From Phycisphaerae bacterium (lineage in GTDB: Bacteria > Planctomycetota > Phycisphaerae > Phycisphaerales > UBA1924), in the NCBI GenBank assembly GCA_030426395.1, contig JAUHYE010000004.1, forward strand, positions 1-64,000: a DNA stretch of 64,000 nt. The letters run 5' to 3'. Below are positions 20,916 through 31,852 of this stretch, one piece after another (position 1 is the stretch's first letter; every line of letters begins with the position of its first letter). The translations under genes and the position numbers were made by a program. Below the pieces are notes generated by a model. That model was not told the origin of the DNA and did not search any database. It saw only the letters and a program-made list of their open reading frames with translations.

Positions 20916-22439
20916 ATGTTGTCCAAGCGGCCAAGCGAGCGTCGGTCTGCCTCCCCAAATAGCGATCGGGTGGCCGAGATCCTTCAAGCGGCCGCCGACC
21001 TGGCCGCCGAGTATCTCAGCCGCAGCGACGATCCCGAATCGCCGGTGACGCTGAACCCCCCGCCGAGCGCGATCCATCAGAGGGTGCCCTTGAAGCTCGA
21101 TGGGCCGGCCGTGCCTGTCGATGAATTAATGGAGCAGGCTCGCGATTTGATGGAACTGTCGGTCCGCACGGGCAGCGCGAACTTCTCGAATCAGCTCTTC
21201 AGTGGCTTCGACCCCGTGGCGATCGTGGGTGAGTGGCTGACGGCGGTGCTCAACGCCTCGATGTACACCTACGAGGTCGCTCCGGCGATGACCCTCGTAG
21301 AGCGCGAGGTGATCGCGCGGATGGGCAAGGCTGCGGGGTGGACCGGCTGCGAGGGGCTGTTCACGCCCGGCGGCAGCCTATCGAACCTGATGGCGATGCT
21401 GATGGCACGGCAGCGGGCGCTGCCGAAGGTCAAGAGCCTGGGATTGCAGGGCTCAAAGCTCGTGGTGTTTACGTCTGCCGAAGCCCACTACTCGGTCGAG
21501 CGGGCGGCGGTCATCCTTGGATTGGGCAGCGACAGCGTCGTGCCGATCGGCCAGGACAGGTACGGCCGGATGCGTTCCGACGCATTTGAGTACGAGGTCA
21601 AGAAGGCGCGGACCGAAGGTCGCCAGCCGATGATGGTGGTGGCGACGGCGGGGTCGACCGTGCTGGGCGCGTTCGACCCGATCGCCGAGATTGCGGACGT
21701 CGCCGAGCGAGAAGGCCTCTGGCTGCACGTCGATGGGGCGTATGGCGGCAGTGCCCTCTTGAGCGCGAAGCGCAAGAGTCTGCTCAATGGCGTGGAGCGT
21801 GCCGACTCGCTGACGTGGTGTGCGCACAAGATGCTCAACGTGCCGTTGAGCGCTTCGGTGATTATCGTCCGCGAGCCGGGGCTGCTGCACCAGTGCAACG
21901 CGGTACACGCCGAGTATCTGTACCACGCCGACAACGACGCGCCGGACCTGGACACTGGTGAGATGAGCATCCAGTGCGGGCGGCGTGTCGACGCCCTCAA
22001 GGTGTGGTTGGCATGGAAGGCGCGAGGCGATGCGGGCATGGCGGCGCTGGTTGATCGCAAGTTCGAGTTGGCGACCAAGATGCGCGAGTTGGTGCGTGGG
22101 CGTGAGCGGTTTGAGCTGCTCAGCGATCCCGATGAGGTTGGTGGCGGCTGCAACACCTGCTTCGTGTACCATGCGCCGTCGCTCGATGGGCTCCCGCCCG
22201 AGAAGAAGCTGCGGGCCATTGACGCCGGCACGCACGTGCTGCGCGAGCGCGTGCGGCTGCGCGGGCGCGTGCTGACGAACTACGCGCCGGTCTTCGGCGT
22301 GCGGGCCTTCAGGCATGTTTCTGCCAACGATCGCGCGACCGAGGCCGAGTTGGCGCTGATCCTCGATGAGATCGAGGCGGTGGGGGCCGATCTCGATCTG
22401 AGGCCGCTTGCCGAGCAGGGCACCCGGCCAACCCCCTGA
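20916..22439 (+). CDS. pyridoxal-dependent group II decarboxylase (glutamate/diaminobutyrate/CSA decarboxylase-like)
   Basis: SANFSNQLFSGFDPVAIVGEWLTAVLNASMYTYEVAPAMTLVEREV; GLFTPGGSLSNLMAMLMAR; WLHVDGAYGGSALL; SLTWCAHKMLNVPLSASVIIV (PLP lysine). Confidence 0.9.
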   Translation: MLSKRPSERRSASPNSDRVAEILQAAADLAAEYLSRSDDPESPVTLNPPPSAIHQRVPLKLDGPAVPVDELMEQARDLMELSVRTGSANFSNQLFSGFDPVAIVGEWLTAVLNASMYTYEVAPAMTLVEREVIARMGKAAGWTGCEGLFTPGGSLSNLMAMLMARQRALPKVKSLGLQGSKLVVFTSAEAHYSVERAAVILGLGSDSVVPIGQDRYGRMRSDAFEYEVKKARTEGRQPMMVVATAGSTVLGAFDPIAEIADVAEREGLWLHVDGAYGGSALLSAKRKSLLNGVERADSLTWCAHKMLNVPLSASVIIVREPGLLHQCNAVHAEYLYHADNDAPDLDTGEMSIQCGRRVDALKVWLAWKARGDAGMAALVDRKFELATKMRELVRGRERFELLSDPDEVGGGCNTCFVYHAPSLDGLPPEKKLRAIDAGTHVLRERVRLRGRVLTNYAPVFGVRAFRHVSANDRATEAELALILDEIEAVGADLDLRPLAEQGTRPTP

Positions 22440-22614
22440 TATCCGGCGGAATTCGTCCCTAACTTCACGCGAGCGTGTGATAACGGCGCGAAAGCGTCTT
22501 GTTTGGTGTTGCGCTAGCCACGATTGGGCTGTATGCTGGGTTGCGGCGGCGTGGGGATAGCTCCGTCGCGCCGAAACCTTCCCGAAATCTGACGAGAGCA
22601 GAGGAGATGAGCTG

Positions 22615-25600
22615 ATGGCGAGCACGACGACCGCGCGATTCGCGCGCCCGTGGAAGTTGTTCCTTTCCGCCGGCCTGGCGGTTGGCCTGGCGGCCGGCAC
22701 GGCCCACGCAACGCCGGAGTGCCCGGCGGACATCGACGGCGACGGCGCCCTGACGCTGTTCGACTTCCTGGAATTCCAGAACCTGTTCGACGCGGGCGAT
22801 CTGGCGGCCGACTTCGACGGTGATGGCGATCTGACGCTGTTCGACTTCCTGGAGTTCCAGAACCAGTTCGACGCCGGCTGCGACGAGGCGGGCGCAATCG
22901 AGACCGAACTGGCCGCCATCACGGTGAGCGGCTACCCGTTCTCGAGCCATGTCGACGCGTTCAACAACGGCAGCCAGGTCCGCATCGCGATCGATCCGGG
23001 CCAGTTCCCCAGCGTTGCTGGCGTGACGGCCGATGTGTACGTCGTGGCGAACAAGTCGCAGGCCGAGTGGGATGCCGACCCGGCGCTCATGGACGTGCGC
23101 GGCGGCGGCGCTCAGTCGATTGCCTTCACGGCCGGCACGATCCAGGACAACACCTTCCTACTGGACGGCTCAACCACGCTGGCCGGGCCCGCGGGCGACG
23201 ACATCGCCGGGGTGTACGACCTGGTGGTGGACCTCGACGGCGATGGCGAACTGTCCGACGGCGACTTGATCGACGGCCGGGGTGATCTGGGTGGTTTCGC
23301 GATCTTCAAGAATCTCACCGCGCTCGGCCCGTACGCGACCGCCCCGGCGCTCGACTACGCGGTGTCATGGCCCGGCATCATCTCATCACGCGATCGCCAG
23401 ATCACGGTGTATCCGGAGAACATCGCCGACCTGCCTCCGCTGCCGCTGATCGTCATCAGCCACGGCAACGGCCACCAGTACGTCTGGTACGACTTCCTGC
23501 AGCAGCACCTTGCCTCGCACGGCTTCGTGGTGATGTGCAACGAGAACGACACGCAGCCGGGCATCGAAACGGCCTCCACCAGCACGTACCTGCACACCGA
23601 CGCGTTCCTGGGCTCGCTGGACACCATCGGCGGCGGCGTGCTGCAGGGGCAGATCGATACCAGCCGCATCATGTGGATCGGCCACAGCCGCGGCGGCGAG
23701 GGCGTGGCCCGTGCCTACACCCGCGTGCGTGACGGCCTGGTGACCACCGAGAACTACGACGCCGACGACATCACGCTGGTGTCGAGCATCGCCCCCAACA
23801 ACTCGCTTGGCTCGGGTAATACCGAGCCGGGATTGGTGAACTACCACCTGCTGTGGGGTTCGGCCGACGGTGATATTTCCGGCGCGCCTTCGGCGGGCGT
23901 GAGCTCGTTCGCGATCCACGATCGCGCCGTCGGCAACCGCTACAGCACCTACCTGCACGGAGCCGACCACAACGACTTCAACTGCTGCGGCTTCAACGAC
24001 TTCAGCGGCCCTCCGGGCACCGAGATTGGCCGGGCCGAGGCCCAGCGCGTGCAGGAGGCCGTGTACCTGGTGCTGGCCAAGCTGCACAACGAGGAGAGCA
24101 TCGGCGGGCGTATGGCGGCCGAGTATTTGTGGCGTCAGGCCGAGAGCCTGGAGTCGCAGAGCGTGAGCCAGACGACCGTGGTGGTGCGTGAGTATCGCGA
24201 GACCACCGACGGCGACGATTTCTACATCGACGACTTCCAGACCAACCCGGCGATCGACCAGAGCAGCTCTGGCGGCTCGGTGATGTTCAGCGTGAGCAAC
24301 GCGGCCGAGGTGCTCCAGAGCGACTCGGACGGCTCGTATAGCTGGACGGGCAGCCAGCCCAGCAACGGCATGACCCGGGCGACGAGCGGCGACGATTCGC
24401 GCGGCCTGGTCTTCGACTGGACCAGTGATAGCTTCATCGAGTTCTCGGTCATTCCCGGCGAGCGTGACTGGACCGACGACTTCTTCCTGAGCTTCCGTGC
24501 CGCGCAAGGCACTCGACACCCGCAGACGGCCGCCGCGCTGGGCGACCTGAACTTCACCGTCTCGCTTCGCGACGGCGCGGGCACGACCAGTTCGATCAAC
24601 ACCGGCGTCTACGGCGGCGGCGTCGAGGAGCCCTACCAGCGCACCGGCGCGGGCTCGGGCGCGGGCTGGCAGAACGAGTACGAGACCATCCGAATCCGTC
24701 TGAGCGACTTCCTGGTCAACGGCAGCGGGCTTGACCTGGGCGACATCGAGGCCGTCCGCTTCGATTTCGGCCCCAGCTTCGGGTCGGCCGTCGGGCGTCT
24801 GGGTCTGGACGACCTGTACGTCAACAACAACCGCGCCCCGTTGGGCATCGACTTCGACATCGAGAGCGTGCTGCCGGACATCGCCGCGCCGGGCGAGGAG
24901 GTTTCGTTCCTGGTCGAGGTGAAGGCCAAGGACGGCGAGGCGCTCGTGGGCGGCTCGGAAGTGCTGCGGTACCGCTTCGATGGCGGCACGTTCATCGACG
25001 TGCCGCTTGTGAGCATGGGTGAGGATCTCTACGAGGCCACCATCCCCGCGGCGGCTTGCGGAGACAACCCCGAGTTCTACCTGGCGGCCGAGGGCACGGC
25101 GAGCGGTGAGGTCGTGTTCCCGCCGACGGCGCCCGATGACGTCTTCGGCTACACCGTGGCGAACCAGACCTTCATTGCCGACCTCGACTTCGAGACGGCG
25201 GTGGGCTGGACGTTCGAGAACATCGAGATCACCGACGGCGCCTGGGACCGCGGCGTGCCCGCGGCCTGGGGTCGCGGCGACCCCAACGCCGACTTCGACG
25301 GCTCGGGCCAGTGCTTCCTGACCGACAACGACACGACCCAGTCGAACTCGGACGTGGACGGCGGGCCGACGATCCTGATCTCGCCGGTGTACGACCTGAG
25401 TTCTGCACCTGGGGCGCAGCTCAGCTACGCCCGGTGGTTCACCAACGACGACCTGGATGTTGATTCCATGGATGTCGAGGTCTCGAACAACGGCGGCTTG
25501 TCGTGGACGCTCATCGAGACCACGGGTGACGCCGCGGGGTGGAACAAGATGACCTGGAACATCAGCGACTTCGTGCCGCTGACGAGCCAGATGCAGTTCC

Positions 25601-25686
25601 GCTTCCTGGTGACCGACAACCCCAACGACTCGGTGACCGAGGCGGGTCTGGACGCGTTCCAGATCTTCACGACCAGCTGCCCGTAA
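22615..25686 (+). CDS. large secreted protein with N-terminal dockerin-like tag and alpha/beta-hydrolase-like region
   Basis: Signal peptide, then CPADIDGDGALTLFDFLEFQNLFDAGDLAADFDGDGDLTLFDFLEFQNQFDAGC at the N-terminus (22720-22881); hydrolase-like VISHGNGHQYVWYDFLQQHLASHGFVV...IMWIGHSRGGEGVARAY; SD-like GGAG upstream of ATG. Confidence 0.88.
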   Translation: MASTTTARFARPWKLFLSAGLAVGLAAGTAHATPECPADIDGDGALTLFDFLEFQNLFDAGDLAADFDGDGDLTLFDFLEFQNQFDAGCDEAGAIETELAAITVSGYPFSSHVDAFNNGSQVRIAIDPGQFPSVAGVTADVYVVANKSQAEWDADPALMDVRGGGAQSIAFTAGTIQDNTFLLDGSTTLAGPAGDDIAGVYDLVVDLDGDGELSDGDLIDGRGDLGGFAIFKNLTALGPYATAPALDYAVSWPGIISSRDRQITVYPENIADLPPLPLIVISHGNGHQYVWYDFLQQHLASHGFVVMCNENDTQPGIETASTSTYLHTDAFLGSLDTIGGGVLQGQIDTSRIMWIGHSRGGEGVARAYTRVRDGLVTTENYDADDITLVSSIAPNNSLGSGNTEPGLVNYHLLWGSADGDISGAPSAGVSSFAIHDRAVGNRYSTYLHGADHNDFNCCGFNDFSGPPGTEIGRAEAQRVQEAVYLVLAKLHNEESIGGRMAAEYLWRQAESLESQSVSQTTVVVREYRETTDGDDFYIDDFQTNPAIDQSSSGGSVMFSVSNAAEVLQSDSDGSYSWTGSQPSNGMTRATSGDDSRGLVFDWTSDSFIEFSVIPGERDWTDDFFLSFRAAQGTRHPQTAAALGDLNFTVSLRDGAGTTSSINTGVYGGGVEEPYQRTGAGSGAGWQNEYETIRIRLSDFLVNGSGLDLGDIEAVRFDFGPSFGSAVGRLGLDDLYVNNNRAPLGIDFDIESVLPDIAAPGEEVSFLVEVKAKDGEALVGGSEVLRYRFDGGTFIDVPLVSMGEDLYEATIPAAACGDNPEFYLAAEGTASGEVVFPPTAPDDVFGYTVANQTFIADLDFETAVGWTFENIEITDGAWDRGVPAAWGRGDPNADFDGSGQCFLTDNDTTQSNSDVDGGPTILISPVYDLSSAPGAQLSYARWFTNDDLDVDSMDVEVSNNGGLSWTLIETTGDAAGWNKMTWNISDFVPLTSQMQFRFLVTDNPNDSVTEAGLDAFQIFTTSCP

Positions 25687-25709
25687 CGCTGGCGGATTGA
25701 GGTTCACTC

Positions 25710-25750
25710 GAGCGGGGCTCGCGGACATCGCGGGCCCCGCTCTTATGTTT
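25710..25750. terminator. bidirectional hairpin terminator between convergent genes
   Basis: GAGCGGGGCtCGCGgacatCGCGgGCCCCGCTC followed by TTATGTTT, between stops at 25686 (+) and 25749 (-). Confidence 0.7.
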
Positions 25751-26522
25751 AGATTGCCTCGGCCACGATCGATGACACCCCGAGGGTTCGGCGTGCACGC
25801 TCGGCGTCGGCCTGCGTGCGGAATCGGCCGGCGTGGATGAGGTAGAGCACACGGCCTTCGCGGGTGGCGATCTCGACGCTCGGTTCGCCCAGTCCGGCGC
25901 TGCGGGTGGCCGAACTGACCTCGGTGACGCGTTGTGTAGCGCCGCTGCGGGTGCTGTAGGCGCCCAGTTGCAGCGTGTACCCGCCGGCGACGAAGCTTGG
26001 GTTGCCGCGGTTGGTGGTCTCGTACATGCCCGCGGCCCGGCGGCGGAGGCGTTCGGCGTCGTTGGGGCGGCCCGCTCGGTCGTAGGCGTCGGCCGCCACG
26101 CGCGCGGCGTCGCGGCCATCCTGGCCGGTGAGCTGGGCGCTCACGGATTCGAGCTCGCGAGCGGCGGTCAGCGGGTCGCCAGTGCGCAGCTCGATGAGTG
26201 CCAGCCCCGCGCGCGCTCGGGCGGCGGTGTCTCCCGAGCCGCGGGCGATGGGTTGGAGCCATTGCCGGGCGGTAAGGTCGTCGCGCATGGCCTCGGCGGC
26301 GAGCCCGGCCACGAGCGAGGCGTCGCTGCTGCCCCCGGGCCGTCCGGCCGTGGCGCGGGCGGTCATGAGGGCCATGGAGTAGCGGCCGGCCTCGTAGTGG
26401 TCCCGGTAGGTTGGTTGGCCGCCCCCGCCAGCGCACGCCGACAGCGTGAGCAGGGTGAGCACGAGCGCGAGGCACGGGCCGAGCCGGGTGGGGGACGACG
26501 GAGTTAGTGGTTGGTCTACCAT
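25749..26522 (-). CDS. lipoprotein with C-terminal SPOR domain
   Basis: From MVDQPLTPSSPTRLGPCLALVLTLLTLSACAGGGG (lipobox LSAC); C-terminal YTLQLGAYSTRSGATQRVTEV...IHAGRFRTQADAERARRTLG, typical SPOR. Confidence 0.85.
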   Translation of the reverse strand: MVDQPLTPSSPTRLGPCLALVLTLLTLSACAGGGGQPTYRDHYEAGRYSMALMTARATAGRPGGSSDASLVAGLAAEAMRDDLTARQWLQPIARGSGDTAARARAGLALIELRTGDPLTAARELESVSAQLTGQDGRDAARVAADAYDRAGRPNDAERLRRRAAGMYETTNRGNPSFVAGGYTLQLGAYSTRSGATQRVTEVSSATRSAGLGEPSVEIATREGRVLYLIHAGRFRTQADAERARRTLGVSSIVAEAI

Positions 26523-26598
26523 CTTGCGGAGATCCTTCGCGCTTCGGGCTCGCCGATCCGGGTGTCGGCGAAAATGTGGCGAAAGTGGGGGCGCTGGC

Positions 26599-28036
26599 TT
26601 GAGCATCCAATGGTCGCTACTGCGGAGCCTGATCCGTCACGGGCGCAAGACGCTTGTGATCGACGATCGGACCAGCTATACAGGGTTCAAGATCCTGGCG
26701 GCAAGCTTCTTCCTGGCGTCGGAGATCGAACGCCGATGCACCACCGACACCGTGGGCGTGCTGCTGCCCACCAGTGGGGGGTTCCCCATCGCCGCCCTGG
26801 CGGGCTGGATGCTGGGCAAGACCGTTGTACCCCTGAACTACCTGCTCAAGCCCGAGGAACTCCAGTACATCGTCGAGCACTGCGGCACCGACACCATCGT
26901 GACCGCCGGCCCGCTGCTCGAACACCTGGGCTGCGAGCCCAAGTGCAAGAACATCATCAAGCTCGAAGAGGTGAACTTCAAGGGCGTGCCCGAGCCGCGC
27001 TGGCCGGCCCGATCGGCGATGGACGACCTGGCGGTGCTGCTGTACACCTCGGGCACCAGCGGGCGGCCCAAGGGTGTCATGCTGACGCACCGCAACCTGC
27101 TCAGCAATGTCTCGCAGATCGACCAGTTCGTGCAGTTCACGCGCGACAACCACACGTTCCTGAGCGTTCTGCCGCAGTTCCACAGCTTTGGGCTCACGGT
27201 GATGACGCTGCTCCCGCTGCTGCTTGGGCAGAAGGTCGTGTACACGGCCAGGTTCGTGCCGCAGTTGGTGGTGCGGCTGTTCCGAGAGCACCAGCCGACG
27301 GTGTTCGTGGCGATCCCTTCGATGTACGGCGCGCTGCTGTCGGTGAAGTCGGCCAAAGCCGAGGATTTCGCGAAGATCCGCTACGCCGTCTCGGGCGGCG
27401 AGCCCTTGCCGGCGGACATCTTCCGGCGTTTCCAGGAGCGCTTCGGCGTGGCGATCCACGAGGGGTACGGGCTCACCGAGACCAGCCCAGTGTCGCACTG
27501 GTGCCGACCCATGCACGACCGACGGCCACGAGCTGCCCGACGGCCACGACGGTGAGATCCGCGTGCGTGGGCCCAATGTCATGAAGGGTTACTTCAACCA
27601 GGAGCAGGAGACACGGCGGGTGTTCGACGCCGAAGGGTTCTTCCGCACCGGCGACATCGGGCACGTGGACGAGGTCGGGAGGTTGCTCATCACCGGGCGG
27701 CTGAAGGAGATGATGATCGTCGGCGGCGAGAACGTCTTCCCACGCGAGATCGAAGAGGTGCTCAACTTCCACCCGGACGTCGCGGCCTCGGGTGTCACCA
27801 GCCGCATGTGTCCGATGCGCGGCGAGGAGATCGTGGCCTTTGTCGAGCCCGAGGAGGGCGCCACGCCCGACCCGGCGGCGCTCAAGTCGTGGTGCCGGGA
27901 GAAGCTGGCCGGGTACAAGGTGCCGCGCGAGATCCGGGTGCTCGAGGCCCTGCCGCGAAACCCGACGGGCAAGATCATGCGACGGGAATTGAAGGTCATG
28001 CTGGAGTGCGAGGACGAGGCTACGGTTTCGCCCTGA
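26599..28036 (+). pseudogene. AMP-dependent acyl-CoA synthetase/ligase, interrupted by frameshift/deletion near 27490-27525
   Basis: First frame has LLYTSGTSGRPKGVMLTHRNLLSN and EGYGLTETSPV, then diverges and stops at 27555; second frame resumes GHELPDGHDGEIRVRGPNVMKGYFNQ...FFRTGDIGHVDEVGRLLITGRLKEMMIVGGENVFPREIE...PRNPTGKIMRREL. Start uncertain (TTG 26599 plausible). Confidence 0.8.
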
Positions 28037-28043
28037 ATCGGCT

Positions 28044-28077
28044 GAGACCCCGGGCTCGCGCTCGGGGCTCGTTTTTT
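28044..28077 (+). terminator. rho-independent terminator after the ligase gene
   Basis: GAGaCCCCGgGCtcgcGCtCGGGGCTC hairpin followed by GTTTTTT. Confidence 0.75.
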
Positions 28078-28115
28078 CACCCATTTCGATCCGATTGAAC
28101 AAAGGAATCGCCCGC

Positions 28116-28760
28116 GTGGAACTCTACATCGACACGGCCAATCTCGACCAGATCCGCCAGGCCCACGGCATGGGCGTGCTCGACGGCGTGACCACCAACC
28201 CCACGCTCATCGCCAAGGAGGGCGTCGATTACGGCAAGCGCCTGGCCGAGATCTGCGAGGTCGTCAGCGGGCCGGTGTCGGCCGAGGTCATCGCGACGAC
28301 GTTCGACGAGATGCTGGCCGAGGGCAAGGACCGGGCGACCATCGCCGACAACATCGTGGTGAAGCTGCCCAGCACGGTCGACGGCCTGCGCGCGTGCAAG
28401 TCGCTGAGCGACGAGGGCATCCGCACGAACATGACCTTGTGCTTCCAGTCGCTCCAGGCGCTCATGGTCGCCAAGGCTGGGGCCTACCTGGTGAGCCCCT
28501 TCATCGGCCGCATCGACGACATCGGCGAGGACGGCATGGAGCTGATCGTCAAGATCCGCCAGATCTACGACAACTACGGGCTGCCCACGAAGATCCTGGC
28601 CGCGTCCATCCGCCACCCCAACCACCTGCTCCAGTGCGCGATGGTGGGGGCCGACGTGGCGACCGTGCCCTTCGACGTCATCGGCAAGGTCATGAACCAC
28701 CCGCTGACCGACTCGGGGCTCGAGCGATTCCTGGCCGACTACAAGAAGGCGTTCGGCTAA
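28116..28760 (+). CDS. transaldolase / fructose-6-phosphate aldolase-like
   Basis: MELYIDTANLDQIRQAHGMGVLDGVTTNPTLIAKEG...VKLPSTVDGLRACKSLSDEGIRTNMTLCFQSLQALMVAKAGAYLVSPFIGRIDDIG...TKILAASIRHPNHL; GTG start chosen at 28116. Confidence 0.93.
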   Translation: MELYIDTANLDQIRQAHGMGVLDGVTTNPTLIAKEGVDYGKRLAEICEVVSGPVSAEVIATTFDEMLAEGKDRATIADNIVVKLPSTVDGLRACKSLSDEGIRTNMTLCFQSLQALMVAKAGAYLVSPFIGRIDDIGEDGMELIVKIRQIYDNYGLPTKILAASIRHPNHLLQCAMVGADVATVPFDVIGKVMNHPLTDSGLERFLADYKKAFG

Positions 28761-29227
28761 AGCGCGTTCCGCAACCGCGCGATCACCTCAACCTCCACCG
28801 GTGCCGACAGCGGGAGCGACGAGCAACCCACCGCCGCCCGCGCGTGGCGGCCCGAGTCGCCGAAGACCTGCTGGAAGAGTTCGCTCGCGCCGTTGGCCAC
28901 CTTGGGGTGATCGGCGAAGTTCGGGCCGCAGGCGACGAACACGCCGACCTTGACGATGCCCTCGATGTTGTCGAGCCCGCCGGCGTACTCGTGCAGCGCC
29001 GCCAGGGCGTTGATGGCGCAGGTGCGGGCAAGGCCCTGGGCCTGCTCGAGCCCGACGTCGTTGCCGACCAGCCCGGTGTGGGGCAGTTTGCCGTCGACGA
29101 AGGGCAACTGGCCGCTGACGAAGGCCAGTGTGCCATCGAGGCGGACCGGGATGTAGGAGGCGACGGCGGCTGGCGGCTTGGGTAGTTCGATATTGAGGGA
29201 GGCTAAAGTTTGGATTGTGTCCGGCAT
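28757..29227 (-). CDS. RidA family protein (YjgF-like)
   Basis: FVSGQLPFVDGKLPHTGLVGNDVGLEQAQGLARTCAINALAALHEYAGGLDNIEGIVKVGVFVAC...RAAVGCSSLPLSAPVEVEVIA. Confidence 0.88.
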   Translation of the reverse strand: MPDTIQTLASLNIELPKPPAAVASYIPVRLDGTLAFVSGQLPFVDGKLPHTGLVGNDVGLEQAQGLARTCAINALAALHEYAGGLDNIEGIVKVGVFVACGPNFADHPKVANGASELFQQVFGDSGRHARAAVGCSSLPLSAPVEVEVIARLRNAL

Positions 29228-29694
29228 GGCATGTCGGTCCTTGCTTAATGTTTGGGTGATGATCGGGTTTTAACTATCGCGATTTCACGGTTTCGGACCC
29301 AGATCGCAACCGAAGGGCTTGATCGGACGAATCGATTCCAGTAATCTGTACGCGCTACGCGTAGCGGGAAGGGATCGCAAGCGGGTATACGCAACACCGT
29401 TCTGATGGGACGACTTCGCTCGCCCAACGTCATCAGCACCCACTTGAGACCTCTTCCGACATCTTGACGATCGCCCCGGAGTGGCACCACGGGTGCCCAC
29501 ATCAGCCGCTGGCGATCAGCCCCGCCCGGGTATCGCGATTCGCGATGCCTCTGGTCTGGCCGAGAACAGGTCGGCGGGTGCATTGAGTTTGCCTCGGCTC
29601 CGCTTGGTCCGCACGGTTTTGCGGATCGCTGATGATGACCGATCGCCCCGGTGCATTGCCCCGGCCGCGATCGGGAAGTTTGGAGACACGTTCC

Positions 29695-30726
<1,032 letters not shown>

Positions 30727-30791
30727 GCCTCCTTGTCAGCCTCGGCTGACGCTTGGGCCGGTTTCCCGGCCTGACAGCTTGGTTTATCGCG

Positions 30792-30823
30792 CCGCGGGCC
30801 TGTATGGGTCCGCGGTGTTTTTG
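30792..30823 (+). terminator. rho-independent terminator after first pilin-like gene
   Basis: CCGCGGgCCtgtatGGgtCCGCGG followed by TGTTTTTG. Confidence 0.65.
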
Positions 30824-30907
30824 TTTGCGGACGTTGTCGGGGGGAACCAGATGAGCACGAGCCCGTACAATGGTGTCGGGGGGCTACTCCTTTGAGGAGC
30901 TGAACTT

Positions 30908-31849
30908 ATGCCACGGCGTGCATTTACGCTCATCGAGTTGCTCGTGGTCATCGCGGTGATCGCGCTGCTCATCGGTATTCTGTTGCCAGCGCTCGGGCAG
31001 GCTCGGCTGGTGGCCCGCCAGGTGAAGGACGCCACGCAGATCCGCGGCGTTGCCCAGGGCATGTCCATCTGGGCGCAGTCCAACAAGGAGGTCTATCCCA
31101 GGCCCAGCCTGGCCGACCGCAACGACGCAACGGTGACGGCCAGCGAACCCGAGGTGAAGGACAACACGGGCAACATCCTGTCGCTGATGATCTTCAACGG
31201 GTACGTGCCCACCGACCTGCTGGTGAGCCCGGCCGAGACGAGCCAACTCATCGAGGTCGACCGGGGATACGAAGACAAGCTGCCAACGGCGGCGCTGGAT
31301 CCTTCGGCGGCGGTGTTCGATCCCGGGTTCGCGGGCGTGCCCGTCGAGCGAGGGGGGAGCGCTGGCGGCACGGTGAGGCGGCTGGACGGGGGCATCGGTT
31401 TCACGTCGTACGCCCACAGCGCGCCGTTTGGCGATCGTGAGAAAACGTGGACCGCCACCAACGAGCCGGGTGAAGCGATCATTGGAAATCGCGGGCCGGT
31501 GTATGGCGGCGATCCCGGCGACTGGTACCTCGCGCCGGGGCTCTTCGGCCGGGAGAGCAAGACACTGAAGATCCACGGCCGGTCGACCGAGTGGTCGGGG
31601 AACGTCGCGTACAACGACCTGCGCGTGGTGTTCGAGTCTCGGCCCGACCCTGTGACGCTGACGTACGTCTTCCGCGATTACGACCAGCCCACGCAGGCCG
31701 ACAACCTGTTCGTGAACGAGGACGACCGGCGCGGCATCCCCGCCCAGCCCGACCAGCGGCCTGGCATCGGCGCGAACGCGTTGCTGCGAAGCTACAAGAA
31801 TGTTCGGCGTGAGGGCTCGGCGTTCGTCGTCGATCCGTTCTGGGACTGA
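30908..31849 (+). CDS. second prepilin-like protein, paralogue of 29695..30726
   Basis: MPRRAFTLIELLVVIAVIALLIGILLPALGQARLVARQVKDATQIRGVAQGMSIWAQSNKEVYPRPSLADRND; collinear with the preceding gene. Confidence 0.92.
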   Translation: MPRRAFTLIELLVVIAVIALLIGILLPALGQARLVARQVKDATQIRGVAQGMSIWAQSNKEVYPRPSLADRNDATVTASEPEVKDNTGNILSLMIFNGYVPTDLLVSPAETSQLIEVDRGYEDKLPTAALDPSAAVFDPGFAGVPVERGGSAGGTVRRLDGGIGFTSYAHSAPFGDREKTWTATNEPGEAIIGNRGPVYGGDPGDWYLAPGLFGRESKTLKIHGRSTEWSGNVAYNDLRVVFESRPDPVTLTYVFRDYDQPTQADNLFVNEDDRRGIPAQPDQRPGIGANALLRSYKNVRREGSAFVVDPFWD

Positions 31850-31852
31850 CAC

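Noticed and set aside
23386-26610. 1074-aa minus ORF antisense to the 1023-aa tagged protein
   Set aside because: Low-complexity Arg/His/Val composition; only the 25749-26522 part, in another frame, is a real SPOR lipoprotein.
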